DNA from: Terriglobia bacterium
GTDB taxonomy: Bacteria; Acidobacteriota; Terriglobia; Bryobacterales; UBA6623
Direction: 5' to 3'
NCBI GenBank assembly: GCA_009838515.1
Contig: VXRL01000084.1
Span: 124,001-188,000 of the forward strand
Length of the DNA: 64,000 bases
The notes beneath the pieces were generated by a model, which was not told the origin of the DNA, did no database searches, and worked only from the letters and a program-made list of their open reading frames with translations. The position numbers and the translations under genes are program-made. This document shows, piece after piece, positions 1-7,650 of the stretch (its first letter is position 1; each line of letters opens with the position of its first letter).

Positions 1-379
1 GATGCTCAGCCACGCGCTCGTCGACGCCCTCGTAGCGTCCGCACACGAGCACCACGTCATCGATGCCAGCCAGCCGCTGCGCGGCCGACTGGTCGAAGAT
101 CCGTCCCTGTGCCGAGAGCAGTACCTTCCACGCGACGCCGCCCGGGCACTGCGACGAGATGTCAGCCAGCGCGGCATCGATCGGTTCGATCTTCATCACC
201 ATGCCTTCATCTCCCCCGAACGGCCTGTCGTCCACTGTGCGGTGCACATCCGATGTCCATTCCCGGAGATCGTAGAGTTGGATCTCCACCAGCCCGGCGT
301 CCTTGGCACGACCCACCACGCCGCACGAGAACGGACCCCGGAAAAAGTCCGGGAATATGGTGACAATGTGAAACCGCAC
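1..379 (-). CDS. trmD: tRNA (guanine37-N1)-methyltransferase TrmD (N-terminal part)
   Basis: TrmD methylates G37 of tRNAs next to the anticodon, using S-adenosylmethionine, and prevents +1 frameshifting. Only about 126 N-terminal codons are inside the window; the gene runs off the left edge. Reading the minus strand gives MRFHIVTIFPDFF at the start, then an RTVDDRPFGGDEGMVMK segment and VLVCGRYEGVDERV, all characteristic of the SPOUT-fold TrmD family. The start is a GTG one base after the rimM stop, so the two are almost certainly translationally coupled. It is the last visible gene of the ffh-rpsP-khpA-rimM-trmD operon; rplS would be expected just outside the window. Confidence 0.95.
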   Translation of the reverse strand, partial: MRFHIVTIFPDFFRGPFSCGVVGRAKDAGLVEIQLYDLREWTSDVHRTVDDRPFGGDEGMVMKIEPIDAALADISSQCPGGVAWKVLLSAQGRIFDQSAAQRLAGIDDVVLVCGRYEGVDERVAEH

Positions 380-380
380 T

Positions 381-917
381 TCAGGCCTTCAACTCATCCA
401 TCCCCTTCGGCAGCCGCGCCACGATGCGCTTCGCCTCGATGTCAACGTCCCGGCAGATCTGGGCCACGAAGGGCACGAGCATTTCCTTGCGATCCTCGTC
501 GATGACCGAAAAAAGCAAGGTGCCGCCCGGCGGTTCGTAGACATCGGCGACCGAGCCCAGCACGCGTCCCGTGGCTTCGTCCACCAGAGCGCACCCCACC
601 AGGTCGTCGAAGTAGTAGTCACCCTCGGGCAGCGCGGGCAGATCGGCTTTGGCCATCCGCACTTCCGCGAGCCGCAGCCGCTCTGCGTCGCCGATCGTAT
701 CGATGCCTTCGAACTTGAGGATCAGCCGCCCCTTGTGCTCCCAAGCCCGTTCGACTCGCAAGACCTGCTGCGTGCGATCCGCCAGAATCACATCCAGCTC
801 GCGGCCCTCGGCAAAGCAGTCCAAGCCACCGATCAGATTCTCGGCTGCGACCTCACCCTTGTTTCCGCGCGGCCGGGCGATTCTCGCCACCGCCAGATAG
901 TCGTCTCCCTCCTTCAT
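381..917 (-). CDS. rimM: Ribosome maturation factor RimM
   Basis: RimM binds S19 in the 30S head and assists late 16S rRNA maturation. The 178-residue product has the expected length and the two-part layout: an N-terminal barrel beginning LAVARIARPRGNKGEV, a linker, and a C-terminal PRC-barrel with YYFDDLVGC and the segment RKEMLVPFVAQICRDVD. Its position between khpA and trmD is the standard bacterial order. The gap to khpA is only 28 bases, and the downstream trmD GTG starts one base after the stop. The family assignment is secure from sequence and synteny. Confidence 0.95.
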   Translation of the reverse strand: MKEGDDYLAVARIARPRGNKGEVAAENLIGGLDCFAEGRELDVILADRTQQVLRVERAWEHKGRLILKFEGIDTIGDAERLRLAEVRMAKADLPALPEGDYYFDDLVGCALVDEATGRVLGSVADVYEPPGGTLLFSVIDEDRKEMLVPFVAQICRDVDIEAKRIVARLPKGMDELKA

Positions 918-945
918 ACATGAAACGAACCAGCACTCTCCAACC

Positions 946-1203
946 TCAGTCGTCTTCGAGGATCTCCAAGGTGTAGCGGTGGTTGTACTTCATGCTCACC
1001 GCGCCAAGGAGAGTCCGCACGGACTTTGCCGTGCGCCCCTTCTTCCCGATGACCTTGCCCAGATCGGACGGATCGACCGACAGTTCGATCACGCAGCTCT
1101 GCGTTCCGTCGACCGCATCCACTTCGACCTCGTCGGGACTGTCGACGAGCGACTTGGCAATCACTTCGACCAATTCAACAACGGATTCTGTCTCCTTTGT
1201 CAC
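946..1203 (-). CDS. khpA: KH-domain RNA-binding protein KhpA
   Basis: A small (85 aa) single-KH protein. The RNA-contacting GxxG loop is visible as GKVIGKKGRTAKSVRTLL, and the N-terminal helix VVELVEVIAKSLVDSPDEV is typical of KhpA/YlqC. KhpA usually acts with KhpB/Jag as a global RNA-binding chaperone influencing cell division and envelope genes. Here it lies between rpsP and rimM with short gaps, so it is co-transcribed with the translation operon. The protein ends in an acidic ILEDD tail. No unusual features beyond that. Confidence 0.93.
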   Translation of the reverse strand: MTKETESVVELVEVIAKSLVDSPDEVEVDAVDGTQSCVIELSVDPSDLGKVIGKKGRTAKSVRTLLGAVSMKYNHRYTLEILEDD

Positions 1204-1230
1204 GGCTCGTCTCCCCCCGCAATCCTGCTG

Positions 1231-1941
1231 CTAGTCAGATGCTGATTCTTCCTCGGACTTCGTGTCCTCGGCCGGCTCGCCAGCGCCGGCAGGCTCCACC
1301 GCCTCCTGTGCCTCCGCTTCAGGAGCTTCTGCAGCCTGGACTTCCGCCTCTTGGTCTGCAGCCGCTTCTGGCTCCGCCTCCTCTGTCTCGGTCTCCTCCG
1401 TTTCGGCCGCGGCTGGCTCGGCTTCGGCTGCCGGAGAGGCTTCCTTACTCAAATCCTCTGCCGGTTCCGGCTCTTCAACCGGTTCGGCGCTGGCGGCGGG
1501 CTGGCCCGCCGACTCCTCCTCCGCGAGCGCCGCTTCGATTTCCTCGTCCAACGCCTCATCGGACTCGTCCCCGGCGACGGCTTCCACCGGCGCTCCGGGC
1601 TGGGCGGGCGCTTCGGGCTCGGCTTCAGGTGCCGCGGCCTCCACCGGTGCGGCCTGGGCAGGCTCGGGCGCAACCTCGTCCTCGACCGGCTCGAGCGGTA
1701 CGAGCTTCTCGTCGAAGTACCGGACGAGACGCCGCACCGTCGATGAAGCCTGGGCACCGACGCTGAGCCAGTAGTCGATGCGGTCGCGCTTGAGCACCAG
1801 CTCGATCGGATCGGGGCGCGGGTTGTAGTGCCCGACGATCTCAATGTTGCGACTGTCGCGGGCGCGACGCTTGTCCATCACGACCACGCGGTAGCTTGGC
1901 TTCTTCTTAGCTCCTGTCCTAGACAGGCGTATTGCAACCAT
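1231..1941 (-). CDS. rpsP: 30S ribosomal protein S16 with a long acidic C-terminal extension
   Basis: Residues 1-85 are a normal S16 (MVAIRLSRTGAKKKPSYRVV at the start, then VGHYNPRPDP and DRIDYWLSVGAQ), a primary-assembly protein of the small ribosomal subunit. Most S16 proteins stop near 80-90 residues. This one continues to 236 with about 150 residues made almost entirely of Ala, Glu, Pro, Asp and Ser, strongly acidic and low in complexity, ending SEEESASD. The extension is in the same open frame with no stop, and khpA follows after 27 bases, so it is not an annotation artefact. The tail is probably disordered and exposed on the ribosome surface; its role is unknown. Confidence 0.95.
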   Translation of the reverse strand: MVAIRLSRTGAKKKPSYRVVVMDKRRARDSRNIEIVGHYNPRPDPIELVLKRDRIDYWLSVGAQASSTVRRLVRYFDEKLVPLEPVEDEVAPEPAQAAPVEAAAPEAEPEAPAQPGAPVEAVAGDESDEALDEEIEAALAEEESAGQPAASAEPVEEPEPAEDLSKEASPAAEAEPAAAETEETETEEAEPEAAADQEAEVQAAEAPEAEAQEAVEPAGAGEPAEDTKSEEESASD

Positions 1942-1972
1942 GTGTTTCCTCCGAAGCGCTAACCGGGCGCTG

Positions 1973-3397
1973 TCAACGGCCCAGCAGTTTGCCGAGATCC
2001 ATGCCCCCGGGACCCATCTGCCCCGGCCCCATCCCGAGCGGCCGGGACCCTCGCCTGCGCTTGCCCCTCTTGCCTTTCCTTCGCCTGCGCATGCCGGGAG
2101 CTCCGGCAGCCACCCCCTTCATCATGTCCCGGGCCTGGCGGTACTGCTTGAGCAGCTGGTTGACCTGTTGCACCGTTGTGCCGCTGCCCGCAGCCACCCG
2201 GCGCCTGCGGCTGCCGTTCAAGATGTCCGCGTTGGCCCGCTCCTTGGCCGTCATCGAATTGATGATGGCCTCGGTGCGCGCCAATTCCTTGGGGTCGATC
2301 TCCGCCTGCTGAAGTTGCTGGAACGGGCCGGCACTCGGGAGCATGTCGATGATGGACTGAAGCGATCCCAGCTTGCGCACCTGGCGGAGCTGGCTGCGAA
2401 AATCCTCCAGCGAAAAGCCGTCCGCCAGCATTCGCTCCTGCATCTGGACCGCTTCTTTCTGATCGATCTCCTCCTCGACCTTTTCGATCAGCGTGAGCAT
2501 GTCGCCAAGGCCCAGCAGGCGCGAGACGATGCGCTCCGGGTGGAACACTTCGAATGCGCTGGGCTTCTCGCCGGTGCCCAAGAACTTGATCGGGCAGCCG
2601 GTCACGTGCCGGATCGAAAGGGCGGCACCGCCCCGGGCGTCGCCGTCCATCTTGGTCAGCACGACCCCGGTCACGGCCAGGCGGTCGTGAAACTCCGCGG
2701 CCGACTTGACCGCGTCTTGGCCAGTCATGGCGTCGGCCACGAAGAGGATCTCTGGCGGCGCGAGCGACTCTTTGAGCTGTTCTAGCTCCGCCATCAGCTC
2801 GTCGTCGAGGTGCAACCGGCCAGCGGTGTCCACCAGCACGATGTCGCGTCCGGTCTGCGCCGCCTCGCGCCTCGCCTCGAGGGCGAGCTGCAGAGGGCTG
2901 GTTTCGCCCTCGGCGCCGCGGTAGATGGGCTGGTTGATCTGGCCCGCAACGATGGCCAGCTGCTCGCGCGCCGCAGGTCGGTGGACATCCACTGACACCA
3001 GCAGCGGCTTTTGCCCTTGCTTCGACAGCCAGAGCGCCAGCTTGCCGGTCGAGGTGGTCTTGCCCGAGCCTTGCAGGCCGACCATCAGATAGACGGATGG
3101 CGGCGTCTTGGCGTAGCGGACCCTCTCGCGGTCGTTGCCGAGGATTCCTGTCAGCTCGTCGCGGACGATCTTGAGCAGCTGCTCGCTGGGCGCCAGGGCG
3201 GTAAGCACGTCTTGGCCCAGCGCCTTCTCCTTGACGCTGGAGACGAATTGCTTGACGACCTTGAAGTTGACATCCGCTTCCAGCAGCGCCAGCCGGATCT
3301 GCGCCAAGCCCTCGTGGATGTTCTCCTCGGACAGCTTGCCCTGACCGCGCAGGTTCTTGAAGGCCCGCTGCAGCTTTTCTGAGAGGCTGTCGAACAT
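1973..3397 (-). CDS. ffh: Signal recognition particle GTPase Ffh (SRP54)
   Basis: Ffh binds signal sequences of nascent membrane proteins and, with 4.5S RNA and FtsY, delivers ribosomes to SecYEG. The 474 aa protein shows an N domain (MFDSLSEKLQRAFKNLRGQG), then the G domain with P-loop GLQGSGKTTSTGKLA, DTAGRLHLDDELM and TKMDGDARGG. The C-terminal methionine-rich M domain follows. The end is very basic (RRRRKGKRGKRRRG) followed by Gly/Met-rich residues, a common Ffh tail. It is the first gene of the minus-strand operon; the promoter should lie in the 3.4-3.7 kb gap. Confidence 0.97.
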   Translation of the reverse strand: MFDSLSEKLQRAFKNLRGQGKLSEENIHEGLAQIRLALLEADVNFKVVKQFVSSVKEKALGQDVLTALAPSEQLLKIVRDELTGILGNDRERVRYAKTPPSVYLMVGLQGSGKTTSTGKLALWLSKQGQKPLLVSVDVHRPAAREQLAIVAGQINQPIYRGAEGETSPLQLALEARREAAQTGRDIVLVDTAGRLHLDDELMAELEQLKESLAPPEILFVADAMTGQDAVKSAAEFHDRLAVTGVVLTKMDGDARGGAALSIRHVTGCPIKFLGTGEKPSAFEVFHPERIVSRLLGLGDMLTLIEKVEEEIDQKEAVQMQERMLADGFSLEDFRSQLRQVRKLGSLQSIIDMLPSAGPFQQLQQAEIDPKELARTEAIINSMTAKERANADILNGSRRRRVAAGSGTTVQQVNQLLKQYRQARDMMKGVAAGAPGMRRRRKGKRGKRRRGSRPLGMGPGQMGPGGMDLGKLLGR

Positions 3398-3744
3398 TGG
3401 ACTCAGGCCAAACGAAGGCTACGCGGACCGCAATTCATCCCGTGCGCAGCCGCGCAAATAAAGAGGTAGCAGGGGGAAACCACGAAACGAACCGACGCCC
3501 CCCTAGGCGGTCACTAGGACCATTGTAAGCCGTGACCGCGGCGGCGGTCAATGGCGGCGGGCACCGCTCGCCAGCCGGAGTGTCCAATGCGCGTGGAGGG
3601 ACAGCGCTCAGCCGCGGGGTCGTCCACCCCAAGCCCGGGGAGCCTTCAAGCCCAAGCCGATTTTGCCGAGCAACTCAGGATGCCATCTGGTAGAATCTTC
3701 AACTAACGCGGCTGGCCGCGGATTCACACAAGGAAGGCAACACT
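3398..3744. other. Divergent intergenic region between ffh and the peroxiredoxin gene
   Basis: No credible gene is seen in these 347 bases; a short minus-strand frame inside has no recognisable features. The region must hold the promoters of both flanking operons. A TAGAAT hexamer at 3691-3696 could be a -10 for the peroxiredoxin gene, but no good -35 sits at the right distance. AAGGAAGG at 3731-3738 is a good Shine-Dalgarno for the ATG at 3745. Confidence 0.5.
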
Positions 3745-4257
3745 ATGAGCGTACTCTCAAGACGCGCGGTTCTCCTCAGCGGAGCAGCCGTGGCTGTCTC
3801 CGGGCGGGCGGTCGCGGCCCTGGCCGTCGGCGACGCGGCCCCGGACTTCACGCTGCCTGGATCGGACGGCTCGAATGCGACGCTGTCCTCCTACAAGGGC
3901 AAGAAGAACGTCGTGCTGGCGTTCTTCCCCAAGGCGTTCACCGGTGGTTGAACGCGCGAGATGCAAGGGTATCAGGCTGGTATCCAAACCTTCACCGACT
4001 CCGGTGCCGTCGTCTTCGCCATCAGCACCGACCCCCTCGACACCAACAAGAAGTTCGCCGAATCGCTGAGCTTGGAGTTCGCGATTCTCAGCGACGAGGG
4101 CGGTGCCGTGTCGAAGAAGTTCGGCGTGCTGAACGAGCGGAACATGTCCAACCGCACGACCTTCGTCATCGGCAAGGACGGCAAGATCGCCCACGTCGAA
4201 TCTGGCAGCGGGGCGATCGATCCGGCAGGCGCGGCCGCCGCCTGCTCCAAGCTCTAG
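3745..4257 (+). CDS. Selenocysteine-containing peroxiredoxin (UGA at the peroxidatic position), probable Tat substrate
   Basis: The frame 3745-4257 is open except for one TGA at 3949-3951. Read through as Sec, it gives a 170-residue AhpC/TSA-type thioredoxin-fold peroxidase. The residues around it, PKAFTGG-U69-TREM, match the family's PxxxTxxC signature with Sec exactly where the peroxidatic cysteine belongs. Both sides are well conserved (APDFTLPGSDG and LAFFPKAF before; FAISTD, FAILSDE and NRTTFVIGKDGKI after), arguing against decay. The N-terminus SRRAVLLSGAAVAVSG looks like a twin-arginine signal. The start is the ATG preceded by AAGGAAGG. Such enzymes reduce H2O2 or organic peroxides using thiols. 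A nonsense mutation of a Cys codon is the alternative, but the position and the hairpin just downstream favour selenocysteine. Confidence 0.85.
3956..3977 (+). promoter_or_regulatory. Candidate bacterial SECIS hairpin
   Basis: Nine bases after the UGA codon the mRNA can form GAUGC-AAGG-GUAUC (3960-3973), a 5-bp stem with a G-containing 4-base loop. A further GC/GC pair lies below it across a two-base internal mismatch. Position and loop size resemble the upper SECIS stem of E. coli fdhF, which lies about 11 bases after its UGA. The folding was done by eye; longer pairings are not excluded. Confidence 0.5.
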
Positions 4258-4336
4258 CCGCCGGCTGCAAGCCGCTTAAAGGCGGTCGGCTGCGGCGCAC
4301 GCGTGATGCGTCGCAGCCTAGGTGCTTGGTGTGCCC

Positions 4337-5524
4337 CTACCAGGCTCCCTCAAAGAGCCCGGCTGCGCCTTGCCCGCCGCCGACACACATCGTTACGACA
4401 CCTAGCGGTGCCTTGCGCCGCTTCATCTCGTTGGCAATCGTGCCCACCAAGCGCGAGCCGGTCATCCCAAAGGGATGCCCCACGGCGATGGAGCCGCCGT
4501 TGACGTTGAGCCGCTCGTTGGGGATGCCCAGCCGGTCGCGGCAGTAGACCACCTGCACGGCAAAGGCCTCGTTAAGTTCCCACACGTCGATGTCATCAAT
4601 GCTCTTGCCCTGGTTCTTGAGCAGTTTCGGCACGGCGAAGACCGGCCCGATCCCCATCTCGTCGGGCTCGCAGCCGGAAGTCGTGAAGCCGCGGAAGATG
4701 AGCTTATAGGCAATGCCTAGCTGATCGGCGCGCTCCTTGGACATCACCAACGTGACGGATGCCCCGTCGGAAAGCTGCGAAGAGTTGCCGGCGGTCACCG
4801 AGCCCTGGCCCGAGTGCGGGTCGAAGTACGGCGGAAGGCCGGATAGGCCATCGATGGTCGTGTCGGGCCGGTTGCACTCGTCGCCGGTGAGCACGTGCTC
4901 CTGCTTGTCGACGACCTGCTTGGTCTTCTTGTCGACGATCCCCCGGGTGACCGGCATCGGAGCCAGCTCCTCGTTGATGAAGCCGTCCTGCTGGGCGGCC
5001 GCGGTGCGCTGCTGGCTCTGCAGGGCGTATTCGTCCTGGGCCTCGCGGCTGACTCCGTAGCGCCTCGCCACGACCTCGGCCGTGACGCCCATGACCATGT
5101 AGACGCCGGGCGTGGTCTCCTTCAGCGTCGGATGGGGGGACTTGTCGGGAACCATCATCGTGATGGACTCGACGCCGCCGGCCAGCATCACGTCTTCGCC
5201 TTCGGCCATGACTTGGTGAGCCGCCATGGCGATCGACTGCAGGCCGGAGGAGCAGAAGCGATTGACGGTGGTGCCGCCCACCGAGCTGGGTAGGCCGGCG
5301 ACCAGGGCCGAGATGCGGGCGATATTGTGGCCGGACGCGCCGTGAGGCTGGCCGCAGCCCAAGATCACGTCACCGATCTCGTTCGGATCGATCTGCGGGT
5401 ATTTTTCCAGCAGCGCTCGGATGCAATGGGCGACTTGGTCGTCTGGTCGCGTCAAGTTGAGCGAGCCGCGAAACGATTTGGCGAGAGGAGTTCTGAGGGA
5501 GTCGACGATTACTGCTTCACGCAT
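4337..5524 (-). CDS. Acetyl-CoA acyltransferase (thiolase)
   Basis: A 395-residue thiolase that cleaves 3-ketoacyl-CoA or condenses acetyl-CoA units. Visible motifs are the nucleophile region NRFCSSGLQSIAMA, the loop NVNGGSIAVGHPFGMTG with the catalytic His, and the C-terminal CVGGGQGAAGLF with the second catalytic Cys. The open frame extends to 5620, but homology begins at MREAVIVDSLRTP, so the ATG at 5524 is preferred. It is a monocistronic minus-strand gene. A beta-oxidation role (FadA-like) is more likely than biosynthetic PhaA/AtoB, but sequence alone does not settle this. Confidence 0.9.
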   Translation of the reverse strand: MREAVIVDSLRTPLAKSFRGSLNLTRPDDQVAHCIRALLEKYPQIDPNEIGDVILGCGQPHGASGHNIARISALVAGLPSSVGGTTVNRFCSSGLQSIAMAAHQVMAEGEDVMLAGGVESITMMVPDKSPHPTLKETTPGVYMVMGVTAEVVARRYGVSREAQDEYALQSQQRTAAAQQDGFINEELAPMPVTRGIVDKKTKQVVDKQEHVLTGDECNRPDTTIDGLSGLPPYFDPHSGQGSVTAGNSSQLSDGASVTLVMSKERADQLGIAYKLIFRGFTTSGCEPDEMGIGPVFAVPKLLKNQGKSIDDIDVWELNEAFAVQVVYCRDRLGIPNERLNVNGGSIAVGHPFGMTGSRLVGTIANEMKRRKAPLGVVTMCVGGGQGAAGLFEGAW

Positions 5525-5752
5525 AACCCAACTAGTGTCGCCCAACTGTACCCGCCGCGCAAAACCCGTTCCAATGTTGACTGCTCCGCGTCGCGCCGCG
5601 AGGATCTGGCTAGTCGGCAACTAGGGCCATAACCTACAGTCGATTTGTAGCCTCTCCTCGCTGTGCAGACGTGATCGACTTGCGTCTCGGTGCGATGAGC
5701 AGACCATCGGACTGTTCAAGAAACGAAGCGCCGGTACGACGGCGACCCTGCC

Positions 5753-5854
5753 TCACTCGACAAGCTTGAGCAGAGTCTCGTATGCGGGAGCTTCCTCACC
5801 GGGGACGGCCCAAGCGAACGCTATCGATGCATCGAGCATGAACGCCGATATCAC
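5753..5854 (-). pseudogene. Truncated VapC-type PIN toxin fragment
   Basis: A GTG at 5854 overlaps the stop of the upstream antitoxin (GTGA), the usual vapBC arrangement. It opens a frame encoding ISAFMLDASIAFAWAVPGEE, the first strand of a PIN domain with its first catalytic Asp. The frame stops after 33 residues, where PIN toxins have about 130. No continuation was found in the other frames down to the thiolase gene. The toxin is therefore a remnant while its antitoxin remains complete. Confidence 0.7.
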
Positions 5855-6117
5855 CGGCGCCCCTCTTCGATCATGGACTTGATTTCTCCGTCATCTAGCC
5901 GCCGTCCGGACCCTCCCGACTCGGCAATGGCACTGCGGAGAGCTCGAAGCGAGTCTACGGCTTGGCGCACGTCCCGCAGCTCACGACTGTCTACAGGAAC
6001 GACACGTGCGACCGGCTTGTCGTACCTCGTAACGACAATCTCCTCACCCTTGGCGACGCGCTGGAGAAGCGTGCCGAATCGAATTCTTGCCTCAAGGGCG
6101 GTGACTCTCGCGCTCAT
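5851..6117 (-). CDS. Phd/YefM-type antitoxin
   Basis: An 88-residue antitoxin starting MSARVTALEARIRFGTLLQ with the diagnostic GEEIVVTRYDKPVARVVPV, the DNA-binding fold of Phd/YefM proteins that repress their own operon and neutralise a toxin through the C-terminus. The longer frame to 6237 lacks homology. The ATG at 6117 has AGAGGG just upstream and is chosen. The stop overlaps a GTG that begins a truncated PIN toxin, so this was a vapBC-like pair and is now an orphan antitoxin. Confidence 0.82.
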   Translation of the reverse strand: MSARVTALEARIRFGTLLQRVAKGEEIVVTRYDKPVARVVPVDSRELRDVRQAVDSLRALRSAIAESGGSGRRLDDGEIKSMIEEGRR

Positions 6118-6396
6118 AGTGCCCTCTTGAACTACTGACCCGTCAGTGATCAGAATTGCACGCGGCGCCGATGGTGTCCATAGCAAGGCCCAGTCCTGAT
6201 CGGTGTTCTGAGCAAGGCATGTTTGCAAGGCTGGCAACAGCCACTCTAGAGAGGGCAGTTACTGGATTACTCGTTCCTCGTGCGCAACCTGCACCGACTT
6301 AGCAGTCTCTCTGACGACCAGACGCGGCAGTCCACCTGCAATGCTGAGAGCGATTCTGACCGGTGACCGCGTGTGCTATAAAGAGAATCCAAGCAC

Positions 6397-6473
6397 GCGC
6401 TCGTAGCTCAGCTGGATAGAGCGTCTGGCTACGGACCAGAAGGCCGGGGGTTCGAATCCTCCCGAGCGCGCCA
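6397..6473 (+). tRNA. tRNA-Arg (anticodon ACG)
   Basis: A complete cloverleaf. The acceptor stem GCGCTCG pairs with CGAGCGC. The D arm is followed by anticodon stem TCTGG/CCAGA with loop CTACGGA (anticodon ACG, read as ICG), then T arm GGGGG-TTCGAAT-CCTCC with one G-U pair. The discriminator is G and CCA is encoded. ACG tRNA-Arg reads CGU/CGC/CGA after deamination by TadA. Confidence 0.97.
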
Positions 6474-6512
6474 TTTTTCCTTGGGCCCGGTTTAGGGGAG
6501 CGATTCCCGTTC

Positions 6513-6722
6513 GTGCGCAACTACACGGCAGTTATCGAGCGGTGCGCCGACACGGGGTACTACGTCGGATATGTTCCCGGCTTCCCAGGCGCGCACAGCC
6601 AGGCCGAGGATCTGGCCGATCTCAGCGAGAACCTCAGGAAAGTCATCTCGATGTTGCTCGAAGATGGCGAACCGGAGATGCAAGCGGAATTCATAGGCAC
6701 CGAAGAACTTGTCGTGGCTTGA
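6513..6722 (+). CDS. hicB: HicB-family antitoxin
   Basis: A 69-residue protein with the HicB/UPF0150 partial RNase-H fold: YTAVIERCADTGYYVGYVPGFPGAHSQAEDLADLSENLRKVISMLLEDG. Such proteins inhibit the mRNA-cleaving HicA toxin. The start is GTG at 6513, with AGGGGAG about 12 bases upstream. It begins 40 bases after tRNA-Arg and is followed seven bases later by a broken hicA. The antitoxin-first order is common for this short HicB subtype. Confidence 0.85.
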   Translation: MRNYTAVIERCADTGYYVGYVPGFPGAHSQAEDLADLSENLRKVISMLLEDGEPEMQAEFIGTEELVVA

Positions 6723-6728
6723 TCGCGT

Positions 6729-6961
6729 GTGAGTTCGATTCCAGTCCTGAAGCCGCGTGGTGTCATTGCCCGTCTCCTCGCCCTAGGATTCGCAGAAGTG
6801 CGCTAGCGAGGCTCGCGGAAGCAGTTTCGACACCGGGACGATCGGCCGACCACCGTGCCTATGCATGGAGTCTGCGACACTTCCCGCTCTTGCTCAGCGA
6901 GGTCGCACGTGATATCGGCCTCAGCGTTCGCGAATTCGTTGAGACTTCCGAAGTGGAATGA
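6729..6961 (+). pseudogene. hicA: Degenerate HicA toxin (nonsense codon plus frameshift)
   Basis: Starting from GTG 6729 the frame encodes SSIPVLKPRGVIARLLALGF, the typical HicA N-terminus, then meets TAG at 6804-6806 where HicA has Gln (EVR-stop-RGSRKQFRH). The same frame continues through the conserved TTVPMHG with the RNA-cleaving His. Around 6870-6885 the homology then shifts to another frame, giving FPLLLSEVARDIGLSVREF to the end. So at least two lesions inactivate the toxin. Confidence 0.82.
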
Positions 6962-7057
6962 TTGCCGAAGCGCACTGTAGCACGGGCAGGGCGGACGGAG
7001 TTGCATAGCTGGATGCGGCTGGGGCTCCGCGGCCGACGCCAAGACAGAGCGCGACCG

Positions 7058-7351
7058 CTATCGGCTCGGCGCCACGAATCGAAGCCGTACTCCGCAGGCA
7101 GAGGCGATCTTGGTAACCGTGCCGAGCCTAGGATCCCTCTTGCCAGACAAGCCTCGCGAAAGGCCCACCCGATCGATGTCGGCACGTCGTGCGATTTCCG
7201 ACACGCCTCCCTGCGCCGCCGCCACATTCCGAAATGCCTTCATCAACAGTCGGGGGTCTCCCTCGAATTCCTCGATCGCTGCGTTCAGATACGCGGCGAT
7301 GTCTTCCGGGGTCTTGAGATAGTCGCTTGCTCTGTGTTCCTTCACTGGCAT
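7058..7351 (-). CDS. HigA-like antitoxin (addiction module antidote, HTH)
   Basis: A 97-residue protein starting MPVKEHRASDYLKTPEDIAAYLNAA. Then comes FRNVAAAQGGVSEIARRADIDRVGLSRGLSGKRDPRLGTV, the helix-turn-helix of the 'addiction module antidote' family. It neutralises the RelE-fold killer encoded just upstream and should autorepress the operon. The open frame begins at 7381, but homology and the toxin overlap favour ATG 7351, which overlaps the toxin end by 10 bases. Toxin-first order is typical of higBA. Confidence 0.85.
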   Translation of the reverse strand: MPVKEHRASDYLKTPEDIAAYLNAAIEEFEGDPRLLMKAFRNVAAAQGGVSEIARRADIDRVGLSRGLSGKRDPRLGTVTKIASACGVRLRFVAPSR

Positions 7352-7650
7352 TTCCGCTTCTCCTGCTGATACGCCCTCCAACAGGCCTGGACCGTTGCTA
7401 TGTCGCGGGCCTGCCGCTTCTTGGTTCCGCCGGCCAGGAGAATCACGAGTTCCTTTCCGTCGGAGCCATAGTAGATGCGACAGCCTGGACCGAAGTCGAT
7501 TCGAAGCTCAGACACGCCTCTGCCAACCCGCTTGTGATCGCCGAAGTTTCCAAGTTCGACCCTGTCGATCCGCGTCTGGATGCACGCCCGAACCTCGCTG
7601 CTCTGGCGCTGCAACCACTCGCCAAAGTAGTCCGTACCGTCCTCAGCCAC
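7342..7650 (-). CDS. HigB-like toxin (RelE superfamily, addiction module killer protein)
   Basis: A 102-residue toxin with the family core FGEWLQR, then LGNFGDHKRVGRGVSELRIDFGPGCRIYYGSDGKELVILLAGGTKKRQARDI. The conserved GVSELRIDFGPGCRIYY segment marks the killer-protein subgroup of RelE-fold ribosome-dependent or mRNA-cleaving toxins. The start is a GTG; no ATG exists upstream before an in-frame stop. The protein might extend a few residues further upstream from a rare codon (KVVQYV precedes). Unlike its neighbours, this toxin looks intact. Confidence 0.85.
   Translation of the reverse strand: MAEDGTDYFGEWLQRQSSEVRACIQTRIDRVELGNFGDHKRVGRGVSELRIDFGPGCRIYYGSDGKELVILLAGGTKKRQARDIATVQACWRAYQQEKRKCQ

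Noticed and set aside
1197..1766. Long plus-strand frames opposite rpsP
   Set aside because: They mirror the low-complexity Ala/Glu tail of S16 and have no family features.
3949..3951. TGA as an ordinary nonsense mutation in the peroxiredoxin
   Set aside because: It falls on the catalytic cysteine position and the frame is conserved on both sides with a hairpin after it. Selenocysteine is the better reading, though not proven.
6397..6473. Possible selenocysteine tRNA
   Set aside because: The two tRNAs in the window are Arg(ACG) and Ser(GGA) with normal lengths and anticodons; neither reads UGA.
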